Shown in pieces: positions 48,439-58,434 of a stretch of 64,000 bases of DNA (its first letter is position 1; each line of letters starts with the position of its first letter). The stretch is from an uncultured Oxalobacteraceae bacterium. Lineage in GTDB: Bacteria > Pseudomonadota > Gammaproteobacteria > Burkholderiales > Burkholderiaceae_D. The translations under genes and the position numbers were made by a program. Location of the stretch: positions 160,130-224,129 of the forward strand of contig CAIOYD010000050.1 in the NCBI GenBank assembly GCA_903862415.1, written 5' to 3'. The notes below the pieces were generated by a model. The model was given only the letters and a program-made list of their open reading frames with translations, did no database searches and was not told the DNA's origin.

Positions 48439-48514
48439 TGGTAGGCCGTGCGGGATTCGAACCTGCGACCAACGGATTAAAAGTCCGCTGCTCTACCAGC
48501 TGAGCTAACGACCC
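48439..48514 (-). tRNA. tRNA-Lys (UUU), copy 1
   Basis: Same 76-nt sequence as the copy at 48290, including encoded CCA and anticodon TTT. It lies nearest the promoter, so it is transcribed first. Confidence 0.97.
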
Positions 48515-48525
48515 GAAAGACGGCT

Positions 48526-48555
48526 ATTATATGTTAGCGTTGGCTGGAGTGTCAA
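48526..48555 (-). promoter_or_regulatory. tRNA-Lys promoter
   Basis: Perfect -35 TTGACA (48550-48555) and perfect -10 TATAAT (48526-48531) 18 bases apart on the minus strand, 11 bases from the mature tRNA start. A strong sigma-70 promoter, as expected for stable RNA. Confidence 0.85.
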
Positions 48556-48641
48556 ACAAAAACTGGATTTGTGTTTGGATTCGTAAACACAGTCAACAAA
48601 ATTGGTTTTTATACACGGCGACCAACAACAACGGCAATGCT

Positions 48642-49385
48642 TTATTTCAGTGCAGCCAAACGATCAGCTGCCGTTTTTGCAGCCACTGAATCCGGGTACT
48701 GGGCGCGCAGGGCCAACAAAGTTTTTTTAGCTTGCGGCTTATCTTTTTGTTCTGAATAACAGCTCGCGATATTGAGCATCGCATCGGGAGCCTTGGGGCT
48801 TTCCGGATAGGCTTTAATCAACGAACCAAAGGTAACGATGGCGCTTTTATAGTCTTTTTGCGCATAGTAGGCAATGCCCAGAGAATACTGTGCGTTAGCG
48901 AGATAAATCGAACGCGGGTACATCTGCACAAAGGAATTCAGGGCGTTAGCAGCCCCTGAATAATCCCCTGACTGAAACACGACTATCGCCGTGTCATAGC
49001 TTTTTTGTTCATTTTGATCAATTTGCGTTTCTTTCCCATCCACGACCACCTTTTGCGGTTCAAGCTTGCGCAGACGATTATCGAGATCAACATAAAACTC
49101 TTTTTGTCGACGGGAGTTCTCATCTACGCTATTCGCCAAAACCTCAACCTGACCGCGTACAGTGGCAATTTCCTGGCGCACAGAATCGAACTGATTCAAC
49201 TGCTCCAGCAGTGCCGTCTTATCAGCCTTGAGAACAAGCTGGCTATCCACCTTGCTCGTCAACGCATTCAATTTGGCGCTGATGTCAGAAATTGCCTTGC
49301 GCGCTTCCTCATCATCAAACAATCCGGCATAAGCTGCCGTAGTCAGAGTGAACGAAGCTAACAGAATGAGAAAAAAACGCATCAT
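48642..49385 (-). CDS. cpoB: Tol-Pal accessory protein CpoB (YbgF)
   Basis: Periplasmic coordinator of Tol-Pal with peptidoglycan synthesis. 247 residues: signal peptide (1-20), N-terminal coiled coil (about 30-110), then TPR repeats (about 130-245, QSYDTAIVVFQSGDYSGAANAL and QYSLGIAYYAQKDYKSAIVTFG). It closes the tol-pal cluster, 13 bases after pal. Confidence 0.94.
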   Translation of the reverse strand: MMRFFLILLASFTLTTAAYAGLFDDEEARKAISDISAKLNALTSKVDSQLVLKADKTALLEQLNQFDSVRQEIATVRGQVEVLANSVDENSRRQKEFYVDLDNRLRKLEPQKVVVDGKETQIDQNEQKSYDTAIVVFQSGDYSGAANALNSFVQMYPRSIYLANAQYSLGIAYYAQKDYKSAIVTFGSLIKAYPESPKAPDAMLNIASCYSEQKDKPQAKKTLLALRAQYPDSVAAKTAADRLAALK

Positions 49386-49398
49386 TGATCAGTACCGA

Positions 49399-49923
49399 TT
49401 AATAAACGATATCAGCGCGGCGATTTTGTGCCCATGCTGCTTCGTCATGACCAGTTGCCTTTGGTTTTTCTTTACCCAAAGAAACGGCTTCCATCTGTGT
49501 ACCAGCAACACCTAAAGCAGACAGTGACTTGGTAACAGCAACGGCACGTTTTTGACCCAGAGCCAGATTGTATTCACGGCCACCGCGTTCATCGGCATTA
49601 CCTTGAACCAAAACTTTATGTGCTGTGTGTGCTGTCAGATAGTTAGCGTGTGCAGCCAATAAGGTATTGAATTCAGATTTAACATCATATTTATCAAAAT
49701 CAAAATAGACGCTGCGATTAGCCAAAACGCCTTTTGGATCGTTCAAAGGATCGATTTCAGCAACAACAGGCTGAACGGCACGAACTTCTACTGGCTTGGC
49801 AGGAGCTGCAACTGGAGCTTCAGCGACTGGAGGTTTTTCTTCCACTTTTGGTGGAGTGCTGCAGGCGCTCATCAAAGCAGCCGAAGCCAACAACAAACCT
49901 AATTTAGTTGAAATACTTTTCAT
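49399..49923 (-). CDS. pal: Peptidoglycan-associated lipoprotein Pal
   Basis: Outer-membrane lipoprotein that binds peptidoglycan. 174 residues: lipobox LMSAC (Cys near residue 21), a Pro/Glu-rich linker, then an OmpA domain with the peptidoglycan-binding signature NADERGGREYNLALGQKRA. It follows tolB by 97 bases. Confidence 0.96.
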   Translation of the reverse strand: MKSISTKLGLLLASAALMSACSTPPKVEEKPPVAEAPVAAPAKPVEVRAVQPVVAEIDPLNDPKGVLANRSVYFDFDKYDVKSEFNTLLAAHANYLTAHTAHKVLVQGNADERGGREYNLALGQKRAVAVTKSLSALGVAGTQMEAVSLGKEKPKATGHDEAAWAQNRRADIVY

Positions 49924-50020
49924 ATGTTTCCCTATTAAATAAAATTAACCAACTTGCATTATGCAAGCACTCAAACCGACTTCTTAACTTCTTATCACTT
50001 CTTCTTGCATTTTATCAAAC

Positions 50021-51310
50021 TTATTTCATAAATGGGCCCCAAGTTGGATTGCGTACATCTCCAGCCTGAGTTGTTAATCGTTGTTTGCTGCGGCCATCCA
50101 CTGAAACCACCCCCAAAGAGCCGCGCCCACCCATTTCGGTAGCGTACATTATATATTTACTATTGGGTGCAAAACTGGGGGAATCATCATTTTCAGTGTC
50201 AGTCAGGCGCAACTCTTGATTATTACCTAAATCTAGTACATAAAGTTGAAACTTGCCATCGCGGCGAGAAATATACGCCAAAGTTTGTCCGTCTGGAGAG
50301 ATTCTCGGGCTGATATTGTAACTTCCTGTAAATGTAACCCGCTGGGCATCGCCTCCCGCTGATTTCATGCGGTAAATCTGCGGGCCGCCACTGCGGTCAC
50401 TGGTGAAATAAATATATTGCCCGTCGGAACTAAACTGCGGCTCGGTATCGATCCCGCTGGTCGTCGTCATGCGCACAACACCACTACCGTCGGCGTTGAC
50501 TGTATACACCTGGGTGAACTCATCTTTAGACAAGGCTAACGCCAGCTTGCTGCCGTCGGGCGACCAGGAAGGTGCTGAATTATTGCCCTTAAAATTGGCG
50601 ATCAGAGCACGTGCGCCGGTAATTAAATTTTGTACGTACACCACCGGTTTTCTTGATTCAAAAGAAACATAGGCAACTTTAGTCCCATCCGGCGACCAGG
50701 ATGGCGAAATAATTGGTTCTCGGGAACGAAAAGCCACCTGTACCCCGGCACCATCGGCATCGGCAATTTCCAGTTGATAGTTAGTGCCGTTTTTAGTGAC
50801 GTAAGCAATGCGGGTAGAAAATATGCCGCGTACACCGGTGAGTTTTTCATACACATCATCCGCAATTTTATGCCCGGCTACGCGGAAATATTGCGGACTG
50901 GCCGCCACGGCAAAGGCTGACAGGGTGCTGGATTTGGTGGTGTCATAGAGTTTGTAGCGCACCTCAAAACGACCGTCATTTTCCATGTGAACACTGCCCA
51001 CCAGCAAAGCGTCCGCTCCCTGCGATTTCCAGTCAGGAAGATTCACACTGTCGGTTTCTGCCAGCGGGCCGGAAGTAGCGATCACTTTAAAATAACCACT
51101 GCGGGCCAGATCATCTTTGATAATCTGGCTCACTGACTGAGGCGCAATGGATTCTGTGCCAAAGCTGGCAATGGCGACTGGAATTTGGCTCGCGCCCACA
51201 CCAGAGATTTCCACGTGCAGCTGTGCCTGTGCGGCACCAGCGAAAAAACAAGTTACTAAAATAAGATTGCCAGCATACTTCTTGAAATGTTGCGATATTG
51301 CAATAATCAT
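50021..51310 (-). CDS. tolB: Tol-Pal periplasmic protein TolB
   Basis: 429 residues: signal peptide to about 30 (AGAAQA), an N-terminal domain, then a six-bladed beta-propeller with repeated SPSWSPDGTKVAYVS-type blades. TolB links TolA and Pal in outer-membrane constriction. Starts four bases after the tolA stop. Confidence 0.96.
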   Translation of the reverse strand: MIIAISQHFKKYAGNLILVTCFFAGAAQAQLHVEISGVGASQIPVAIASFGTESIAPQSVSQIIKDDLARSGYFKVIATSGPLAETDSVNLPDWKSQGADALLVGSVHMENDGRFEVRYKLYDTTKSSTLSAFAVAASPQYFRVAGHKIADDVYEKLTGVRGIFSTRIAYVTKNGTNYQLEIADADGAGVQVAFRSREPIISPSWSPDGTKVAYVSFESRKPVVYVQNLITGARALIANFKGNNSAPSWSPDGSKLALALSKDEFTQVYTVNADGSGVVRMTTTSGIDTEPQFSSDGQYIYFTSDRSGGPQIYRMKSAGGDAQRVTFTGSYNISPRISPDGQTLAYISRRDGKFQLYVLDLGNNQELRLTDTENDDSPSFAPNSKYIMYATEMGGRGSLGVVSVDGRSKQRLTTQAGDVRNPTWGPFMK

Positions 51311-51314
51311 TACG

Positions 51315-52202
51315 TTAATCTTTCAAACGATACGTCAAAGGTATGGTCGTGGGCACTTCGCCAGACTTATCCGCCGGATAAGGCGCCGATTTAAGAATGG
51401 CACGTTCAACGGCTTCATCAAATGAACTCACTCCGGAAGACTTGGTCTTATGCAACACGCCGCGAATAGATCCATCTGGAAACAAATCGATGCGATACTC
51501 CACCGTCGGATTAGTAGGACCATTGTCAGAGCCGATATAAGTCATGTTTGACTTGATTTTGGCCGCAATTTTACCAGCATAACTGGGATCGAGCCGATTA
51601 TTGCCGGTAGATTTTACCGCATCACCCTGACCGCCCGTGCCGACAACCTGACTGGTGAGGCGTTTTACTGTATCGTCATGCTGTCTTTGCGCCTGTGCCT
51701 CTGCCTTTTTTTGTAGCGCTGCTTTGAGCTGATCCCGTTTCTTATTCTCTTTATCCTGCAACTGTTCTTGCTGCTGTTTTTCAAGCTTCGCCAGTTCTTC
51801 GCGCTGCTGTTTGAGTTTAAGCTTACGTTCAGTCGCCAGTGTTTTGGCACGCTCAATCGCAATATCAGCTTCTTGCTGCTCTTTGAGCTCGGCTTCCTGC
51901 TCTGGCTTGACTTGCGGCTCAGGCAGCACTTCCGGCACCGGCGGTGGAATTTCGGCTTCAGGCAAAGGGGCTGCTTCGCGCGTACTCATGTCCCAGATTT
52001 CCGCATCCACCCCGACCGGCTCCTGACTTTGCCAGCGGATTCCCACCCAAAGAAATAAAAACAGTAAGGCATGCATCATTCCGGCCAGCAGGATGGCCGA
52101 GTTTCTTCCAGGTTCTTTTGGAATCAAATAATGCGTGCCGGCAATTGCCATCTGTCCAGATCCTGTCAATGGAGTTCCTTTAAAATTGGTGCGTTCAGTC
52201 AT
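51315..52202 (-). CDS. tolA: Tol-Pal inner-membrane protein TolA
   Basis: 295 residues: an N-terminal membrane anchor (about 37-55), a long Glu/Lys/Gln-rich helical domain (about 95-180) and a C-terminal domain with YAGKIAAKIKSNMTYIGSDN. It transmits proton-motive energy from TolQR to the outer membrane. Its start overlaps tamB by eight bases, so translation is coupled to tamB, not to tolR as is usual. Confidence 0.94.
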   Translation of the reverse strand: MTERTNFKGTPLTGSGQMAIAGTHYLIPKEPGRNSAILLAGMMHALLFLFLWVGIRWQSQEPVGVDAEIWDMSTREAAPLPEAEIPPPVPEVLPEPQVKPEQEAELKEQQEADIAIERAKTLATERKLKLKQQREELAKLEKQQQEQLQDKENKKRDQLKAALQKKAEAQAQRQHDDTVKRLTSQVVGTGGQGDAVKSTGNNRLDPSYAGKIAAKIKSNMTYIGSDNGPTNPTVEYRIDLFPDGSIRGVLHKTKSSGVSSFDEAVERAILKSAPYPADKSGEVPTTIPLTYRLKD

Positions 52203-55200
52203 GCGGAGTCACTGTCTGGTTGCTATTTGAATCAAATGAAAACGTATATTGTCCATCAATTGCGGTATCACTGCCAGTGCGGCCGATAATACTGAAGCGC
52301 CGGGTTAAATGCCAGGTGAGTTTTACGCCATTACTGGCTTCGGTCAAACTACGTTCAATCGAAAATACCAGATCCGGGGTTAAATGCTTCCCAAGACTGA
52401 ACACCTGATCACTGTTGGCCGTATAGGCAATGTTGCCAGCAACGGTTTGCAATGGCAGCTGAGAATCCGGCGCGGCATTGCCAGAACCCAGAGAAATCTC
52501 ATCCAGACCCAGCTTATTAGCCAGATCACGCGGGATATTGCGGCCGTTATCGCCGCCAAAAATCGCGCCGGCAGCACTGAGCAGCATGCCTGATTCGGCA
52601 CCACTGGTTTGTTCCGAACTGCGCCCCAACACCATCCAGGAAAGTTTATCCGGATCGGGAACATTGGGCTCCGAAATCAGGCGCACTTCAGGTCGTGCCA
52701 CCGTACCGATAATTTCCACACCGGCCTCCACCGGCAAACCACGGCGCACGGCACGCACATTTAATCCCGGATTTTCCAGATCACCCTGAAAATTAATGAT
52801 GCCGCGCTCAATGGCCAGATCCTGACCGTATCCGGCATAATGACCACCTACCGTCTGAATCGAGCCTGAACCCTGCAAGTTGGCACCATTTTTACTGCGT
52901 AACTGAATGTCACCTTCGAGGCGGGCATCGATGCCGCGCCCAACAAAGTAAAAATGGTTACCGGTGTTGAAATTGAAGTCGAGTGTCGAGGGTATTTGCT
53001 GTGTTTTAGCGACCTTACCAGCCGCTGTTTTTAAAACCACATCGTCTGACAACTTAGGCGCAGCCTGCTTAGGAACAGAAAAATACGCACCATCGGCCTG
53101 CATTTTCCCCGTCACACTCCATGATTGCGGCGTCTGTAAAAATTGCGCATCGCCAGAAGCAAGCAACCATGCGGCCGGAGATTGCATAAACGGAAAATGA
53201 TCGGCATGAATAGCAATCGATCCCTGTCCGCGCATCCAGTCCACTGAACCATGCGCCTGTAACACACCAACATTGGTCAACCCACTCATATCGCTTAAGC
53301 CGGCATGTCTGGGTGGCGCTTTAATGGCGCTGGAAAAAGTCAGCTGAGTCAGATTCAATGACTGTTTATCCAGCGTTGCTTCGAGAATTCCGTTCGGCAG
53401 CATCACGCCAAGATCATTAAAGGACAGGGTCAAATTCTGGCCGTGAATTTGCGCCTGCAATTCTGGCCTGGCTACCTCGCCGCTGAACTGTGCTGTGGCG
53501 GCTATCTGCCCGCTGAGAGTCTGACCAAGCAGCCGTCCGAGCCACTGAATATCCTGCAATTGCAGCTGCATGTTGCCGTTCAGCGGTGCCGTCGGCAATA
53601 GTGCCCAGCCACTCACAGAGGCACTCAGACCGGTCTGCACCTGCGCCTTCACACTACCTAACTGTGCTCCCACTGCCTGCAGAGTAAGTGTCAGCGGCTG
53701 CGACTGGCCTGACGGGCTCACTTCTCCCAAATGACCTTCGACGGAGAGCGCCTGCAACCCCAGCGGCAATGGACGTCCATAGGCAAATTCACGCCAGATG
53801 ACATCGCCCCCTGTCCGCCGGATACCAAACTGCCCCTGCCGATATTGACCCAACTCCAACTGCCAGTCTGCATCCACAAGCAACTGACCGGTCAACGGCA
53901 AATCACTGCGCCACAGTGACAGCACATTTTCCAGCGACAATCCCAACCATTTTCCACGGGTGGTCAGATTGCCGGCAGACCAGCTGAATTGCTGCAACTG
54001 CAGCTGCCCTGAATTGCCATGCCAGTTGGCTGCACCTAACATGACCGTATTGATGGCGAGCTGCAGTGACGCTGGCTGACTGAGCTTTAACTCCAGCGGC
54101 CCGACCAAGTCACACTGTCGCAATTGTCCCTGCCAGCGCAACCCGGCCTGAGTCTCATTCAACGATCCCTGAGCCAGTAAACTCATTTTTTGCTGAGCAG
54201 ACCAATCCGCATTGATTTGCACTTGATGTGAGTGCCGCTGTCCGGAAAGTGTCGCCCGGATGCGAGGTATGGCCAGACCTTCAGCTTGCCGGCCTAAAAC
54301 TAAGCCCTCAAGATTGAGCTCACCGGCAAATTGGCCGGCGGCACCTTCTTCCAGCGACAGGGTAGACTGGGCAAAATTGAGCGCGACGACATCGGGCCAG
54401 ACAAACTTTCTGGCCTTGAAGTGCAACTCCCCTCGTGGCTGCGCCGCATTGCCCGACAGAACAGCACTTACACTCAGGGAACCACTTAAGGGCCGCGGCA
54501 TGATAGACTGAAACGGCTTCGTCAGTGCCGCCAGATCCGGGATTTCCAGCGCCAGTTGCAATGACTCAGGAATGTGCCGGTTGGCACCCCACTGCCAGCT
54601 GCCATTGGCGGCCAGATGATTTTTACCCCAATCAAGTTGCAGTTGCTTTACCCTGACCACCTTATCCTCCCGAATCTCCAGCGCAGCCATACCCTGCAAC
54701 TTTTGACCCGCCATTTCACCGGAGAGTTGTTTGAGCTGCGCTGCCAGTCGCCATCCCTGACTGGCCTGTCCGGACAGTGCCATTTGCAGCTGAATTTTTC
54801 CTGAAGGCATAGTCAGCCATTGCGCCGGATTAAAATCATGTAGCTGGGTCTGAAAAGCAAACGATTGCTTCCCCTGCAAATCAACATCGCCGCTGGCGTC
54901 GAGCCGTGCAGAGTGCGATGTCAGGGTGAATTGCTGCAAACGAATTTGCATTTGTTCAGTCAGCAGCAGCCTTGCCTGCACACTGGTTTGCGCCTGACTC
55001 AGATGTAATTGACCCAGCACACCGGCGGCATCGGAACAGGCAGTTAACGTGCCATTCAGACGGGTTTTTTTCAGGCGACTGTCGAGTTGCAACAAATCCA
55101 GCTGATGCACGTTCAGATTGGCCGTCAGCCGCGGCATCACCTTACCTGGTGACGAAAATGTGATTTCTCCATCGCCAGCAATTCGGCCAGCCACGCCCAC

Positions 55201-56262
55201 ATCCATCTGAGCAGACTGCCAGTGTACCGACTGCGGTGTCAGGGTGAGTTGCGATTTGAATTGCTTGAAGGGCAAACCACCGGCATTCCAGACTCCCGGC
55301 ATGTGATTGCTTGCCACCACCGTACCCTGCAACGCCGTCAGCCTGTCGATAGCAGCCAGCCTGAAATCACCCTGTACGCTCAAATTGGCGGCAGGAGCAC
55401 CCGGATAAAAATTGGCCGGATTAATTCCGTGCACATTGATATGCAACGATTCCAGCGGCAAAACGGCAAATGGGGTAAGTGTAGCCTGCATCGTCCCACG
55501 GGCAAATGAGGGGTCTTTTTTTCCTTGAGCGACATCAGGTACAGGTAATGCAGAAAACTCAGCAGCCACCTTCATCTGACGCAAATCACCGGACAAGTCA
55601 CCCTGCAAATGACTGGCAGGGACATGAATATCTCCCTGCTGCAATGCCAGTCCGGTCCAGTCAAGCGTGGCTGTCAGAGCAAAGGGTGCCAGACTATCCA
55701 TCTTTCCCTGAATGGCTGCTGCCCCCCAGGGAGTCATGGCGGAAATCTGCGCCTGCAGCTGCTGCAGATCCAACCGTGCCTGAGCACGTACTGAGGAAAA
55801 TAGTTGCGCCTGCACAGGCTGATGCTGAGCATTCAGCGTCGCCAGCTGCGCATACGAGAGCAGCAACTCATCGATTTGAATCAACCTCAATCCCGGCGGC
55901 ATAGGCAGATTTTTTGGCATACTGGAGGCAACGCTGGCCGTTTTCATAGCCAGCTCAAGCTGATTGATGCGCAGCTGATCTATGTGCAACTGCCCGTACC
56001 ACAAAGCCGCTGGCTGCCATTGAACATCAACCTGATCAAGCAGCAAATCCACTGTTGCTGTGTGCACTTCCAAATGACCGATATGCCAGTGGCGGTTCAA
56101 ACTGCCGCTGACCTCAAGAATCTGTATGCCAGAAAACTGGTTTAACAGTCTTGCCAGGGTGTTTGCACCGGCGCTGGTGGTCAGTAAAAAAATTATCGTC
56201 AGCAGCACAGCGGCACCGGACAACAGCACGGACAGAAGTAGTCTTTTGAGGATGCTGCTCAT
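52195..56262 (-). CDS. tamB: Translocation and assembly module TamB
   Basis: 1355 residues: one N-terminal membrane anchor (about 7-28), long repetitive beta-helix region and the C-terminal DUF490 domain with GSIQTVGGHYAGYGQDLAIERGIINFQG and the terminal FSIERSLTEASNGVKLTWHLTRRFSIIGRTGSDTAIDGQYTFSFD. TamB bridges inner and outer membrane and is implicated in phospholipid transport and autotransporter assembly. It lies two bases after tamA and overlaps tolA. Confidence 0.93.
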   Translation of the reverse strand: MSSILKRLLLSVLLSGAAVLLTIIFLLTTSAGANTLARLLNQFSGIQILEVSGSLNRHWHIGHLEVHTATVDLLLDQVDVQWQPAALWYGQLHIDQLRINQLELAMKTASVASSMPKNLPMPPGLRLIQIDELLLSYAQLATLNAQHQPVQAQLFSSVRAQARLDLQQLQAQISAMTPWGAAAIQGKMDSLAPFALTATLDWTGLALQQGDIHVPASHLQGDLSGDLRQMKVAAEFSALPVPDVAQGKKDPSFARGTMQATLTPFAVLPLESLHINVHGINPANFYPGAPAANLSVQGDFRLAAIDRLTALQGTVVASNHMPGVWNAGGLPFKQFKSQLTLTPQSVHWQSAQMDVGVAGRIAGDGEITFSSPGKVMPRLTANLNVHQLDLLQLDSRLKKTRLNGTLTACSDAAGVLGQLHLSQAQTSVQARLLLTEQMQIRLQQFTLTSHSARLDASGDVDLQGKQSFAFQTQLHDFNPAQWLTMPSGKIQLQMALSGQASQGWRLAAQLKQLSGEMAGQKLQGMAALEIREDKVVRVKQLQLDWGKNHLAANGSWQWGANRHIPESLQLALEIPDLAALTKPFQSIMPRPLSGSLSVSAVLSGNAAQPRGELHFKARKFVWPDVVALNFAQSTLSLEEGAAGQFAGELNLEGLVLGRQAEGLAIPRIRATLSGQRHSHQVQINADWSAQQKMSLLAQGSLNETQAGLRWQGQLRQCDLVGPLELKLSQPASLQLAINTVMLGAANWHGNSGQLQLQQFSWSAGNLTTRGKWLGLSLENVLSLWRSDLPLTGQLLVDADWQLELGQYRQGQFGIRRTGGDVIWREFAYGRPLPLGLQALSVEGHLGEVSPSGQSQPLTLTLQAVGAQLGSVKAQVQTGLSASVSGWALLPTAPLNGNMQLQLQDIQWLGRLLGQTLSGQIAATAQFSGEVARPELQAQIHGQNLTLSFNDLGVMLPNGILEATLDKQSLNLTQLTFSSAIKAPPRHAGLSDMSGLTNVGVLQAHGSVDWMRGQGSIAIHADHFPFMQSPAAWLLASGDAQFLQTPQSWSVTGKMQADGAYFSVPKQAAPKLSDDVVLKTAAGKVAKTQQIPSTLDFNFNTGNHFYFVGRGIDARLEGDIQLRSKNGANLQGSGSIQTVGGHYAGYGQDLAIERGIINFQGDLENPGLNVRAVRRGLPVEAGVEIIGTVARPEVRLISEPNVPDPDKLSWMVLGRSSEQTSGAESGMLLSAAGAIFGGDNGRNIPRDLANKLGLDEISLGSGNAAPDSQLPLQTVAGNIAYTANSDQVFSLGKHLTPDLVFSIERSLTEASNGVKLTWHLTRRFSIIGRTGSDTAIDGQYTFSFDSNSNQTVTPHD

Positions 56263-56264
56263 AC

Positions 56265-58013
56265 TTAAAACGCAATCCCGATAGAAAAATCCAGTCGCAA
56301 TTGCTGCGACTGTCGGCCGTAAGCCAGATCAAGGGCTATCGGACCTGCCGGAGTTTTATAGCGCGCACCCATACCAGTGCCCTGATTGGCATGCAAAGTC
56401 GCCAACGTATTGGCAGCATCACCGACATCGATAAAGCCAGCCACACCCCAGTCAGCATTAAGCCAATGAACATACTCTGCCGTTGAAGTGGCCAGCATGC
56501 GTCCACCGACGACGCCATTATTTTGTCGGATACCTAAACTTTGATAGGCATAACCGCGAACACTGTTGGTGCCACCGGCACGGAATAAATAATCTTCTGG
56601 AATGCCGTTACTGTCTGGCGCCATCACATAACCCGCTTCCGCACGCAAAATGAAAACATCACGTGTGCCGGCCGGAATCCAGCGCTGGTATTTCCCGTAC
56701 AGGCGCAAAAAATTCTGGTCCGATAACAGGGCCCGGGCAGCACCACCGATATCGAACTGGGTTATGGCGCCCTTTCTTGGCTCAAACTGACTATCTACCG
56801 AACGCCAGCTCCAGCCTATCGAACTCACCAGCGCTTTGGCCAGCACGGTTTCGCCATCCCTGACACTGCTTTTTTCCATCACAAAAGAGACGCCCAAACG
56901 GGTTTCATTTTTTTCTTTGGGGATCACACGTTTAATTCCCAGCGAACTGGTGCTGGTGATTAAGCCGGCGATATCGGTACGATCCAGCAACACGCCAAAC
57001 GAATCCTGATACCCGGTAAGACGCGGTGGCAAATACACGTCGGCGTAACCAATCTGGCGCAACTGTTCAATCCGAATAACCGAGCGCAAATCATAAGCAT
57101 CATTGATAAAATCACGGTCCCGAAACGACACTTCACCGCGCGCGCCGGTATTGCTGCTGTAACCGGCACCCAGTCCAAAATCGTATTCCTTGCGCTCATT
57201 GATCAGCACCGTCACCGGTACGGCCTGTGCCTGAGCAGGATCAGGCTCAACACTGACCGTCACCTGCGAAAAATAGGGTGAATTTTGTAGTTCACGCTGA
57301 AATTTCAACAACTGTTCGCGCTGATAAACCGCGCCCTTCTGAGGAGGATGATAACGTTCCAGCAACCAGGGTTGATAGCGCTGCAAACCTTGCACCTGCA
57401 GGTCACCAATATAAAACACCGGCCCGCTGTCAAACACCACCGTCAAATCGGCAAACGGGGGAGTAATGCCCGCTTCGCTCTGACTGATTTTTACTGTTGC
57501 ATAACTGTGTTCTACCAAATTATCCAGGGCTTTTTTTTTGGCGCTGGTCCAGTCTGCATCCCGAAATGGTGCCCCTGCCGGCAGCGACCACTGGGAACGG
57601 ATCGACTCTTGCAAAGTCGCGCTCACGGCAGTATCGGAAAAATCCAGCGCAACGCTGCGCACTTTGCTCTGCGCACCTAAATCGATCTGAATTTGCACCT
57701 TCATTCCATCACCATCGGATTGCGAAATAAAGTTGATTTGAGGAGTAAAATAACCTTCAGTCGCCAGCAGTTCAAGAATGTTTTTTCTGGCGGAAAAGCA
57801 CCGCAACTGCAATTCAGAAGCAGTATTTTTCTCAACCATCCGGCTTAACTCGGCGACATATTTATCGAGCAAATCATGGATAGCCGGATTGGCAGGAGAA
57901 GTCTGGGGTAATTCAAACCGGGTCAGCACAGCTAATTCCGCCGCGGCATCCTGAGCCTGCACCAGATTAAAACCGGCCAGACACAAAACCACCGCAGCGG
58001 CCAGCGATTTCAT
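56265..58013 (-). CDS. tamA: Outer-membrane assembly protein TamA
   Basis: 582 residues of the Omp85 family: signal peptide (about 1-20, NLVQAQ), POTRA domains (about 30-270, including VVFDSGPVFYIGDLQVQGLQ) and a 16-strand barrel with the family motif RGY (GGTNSVRGYAYQS) and a C-terminal aromatic strand ending GIAF. It is the partner of TamB. Its ATG overlaps the tolR stop (AATGA), which shows the insertion into tol-pal is translationally coupled. Confidence 0.94.
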   Translation of the reverse strand: MKSLAAAVVLCLAGFNLVQAQDAAAELAVLTRFELPQTSPANPAIHDLLDKYVAELSRMVEKNTASELQLRCFSARKNILELLATEGYFTPQINFISQSDGDGMKVQIQIDLGAQSKVRSVALDFSDTAVSATLQESIRSQWSLPAGAPFRDADWTSAKKKALDNLVEHSYATVKISQSEAGITPPFADLTVVFDSGPVFYIGDLQVQGLQRYQPWLLERYHPPQKGAVYQREQLLKFQRELQNSPYFSQVTVSVEPDPAQAQAVPVTVLINERKEYDFGLGAGYSSNTGARGEVSFRDRDFINDAYDLRSVIRIEQLRQIGYADVYLPPRLTGYQDSFGVLLDRTDIAGLITSTSSLGIKRVIPKEKNETRLGVSFVMEKSSVRDGETVLAKALVSSIGWSWRSVDSQFEPRKGAITQFDIGGAARALLSDQNFLRLYGKYQRWIPAGTRDVFILRAEAGYVMAPDSNGIPEDYLFRAGGTNSVRGYAYQSLGIRQNNGVVGGRMLATSTAEYVHWLNADWGVAGFIDVGDAANTLATLHANQGTGMGARYKTPAGPIALDLAYGRQSQQLRLDFSIGIAF

Positions 58014-58429
58014 TTCGTGGCCAGACCAACTCTAGAGATACCCAGTTTTTTGGCACCGGCAATCATCTGAATAACTTCATCGTATTTGATTTCCTTGTCA
58101 GCGGCGATCAGCAGAGGAAGGTCAGGCTCGGCCGCATGCAGATGTTGCAGACGCTCGAACAAATCCACTTTGCCGCTACTGGGCTCTGCCTTACCTTTGC
58201 TGTGCTTGCCCACACTGGCTACACCATCGGCTTTGATGGTGATTTCCAGATAATCCGTCGGAGCCTGCTTGGTTGCACCGGCATTGGGCAGATTGACCAC
58301 GCTCGGATTGGTCATGGGTGCTGCGACCATCAAAATCACCACCAGCACCAGCATCACATCGATGTAAGGTACGACATTGATTTCAGATTTTAACTTGCGG
58401 GTGCGTCCGCTACGCATGCTCACAGCCAT
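58010..58429 (-). CDS. tolR: TolR, ExbD family
   Basis: 139 residues: N-terminal membrane segment with the proton-site Asp (INVVPYIDVMLVLVVILMVAAP), then a periplasmic domain. Works with TolQ as a proton channel that drives TolA. Starts five bases after the tolQ stop. Confidence 0.95.
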   Translation of the reverse strand: MAVSMRSGRTRKLKSEINVVPYIDVMLVLVVILMVAAPMTNPSVVNLPNAGATKQAPTDYLEITIKADGVASVGKHSKGKAEPSSGKVDLFERLQHLHAAEPDLPLLIAADKEIKYDEVIQMIAGAKKLGISRVGLATK

Positions 58430-58434
58430 GACAA

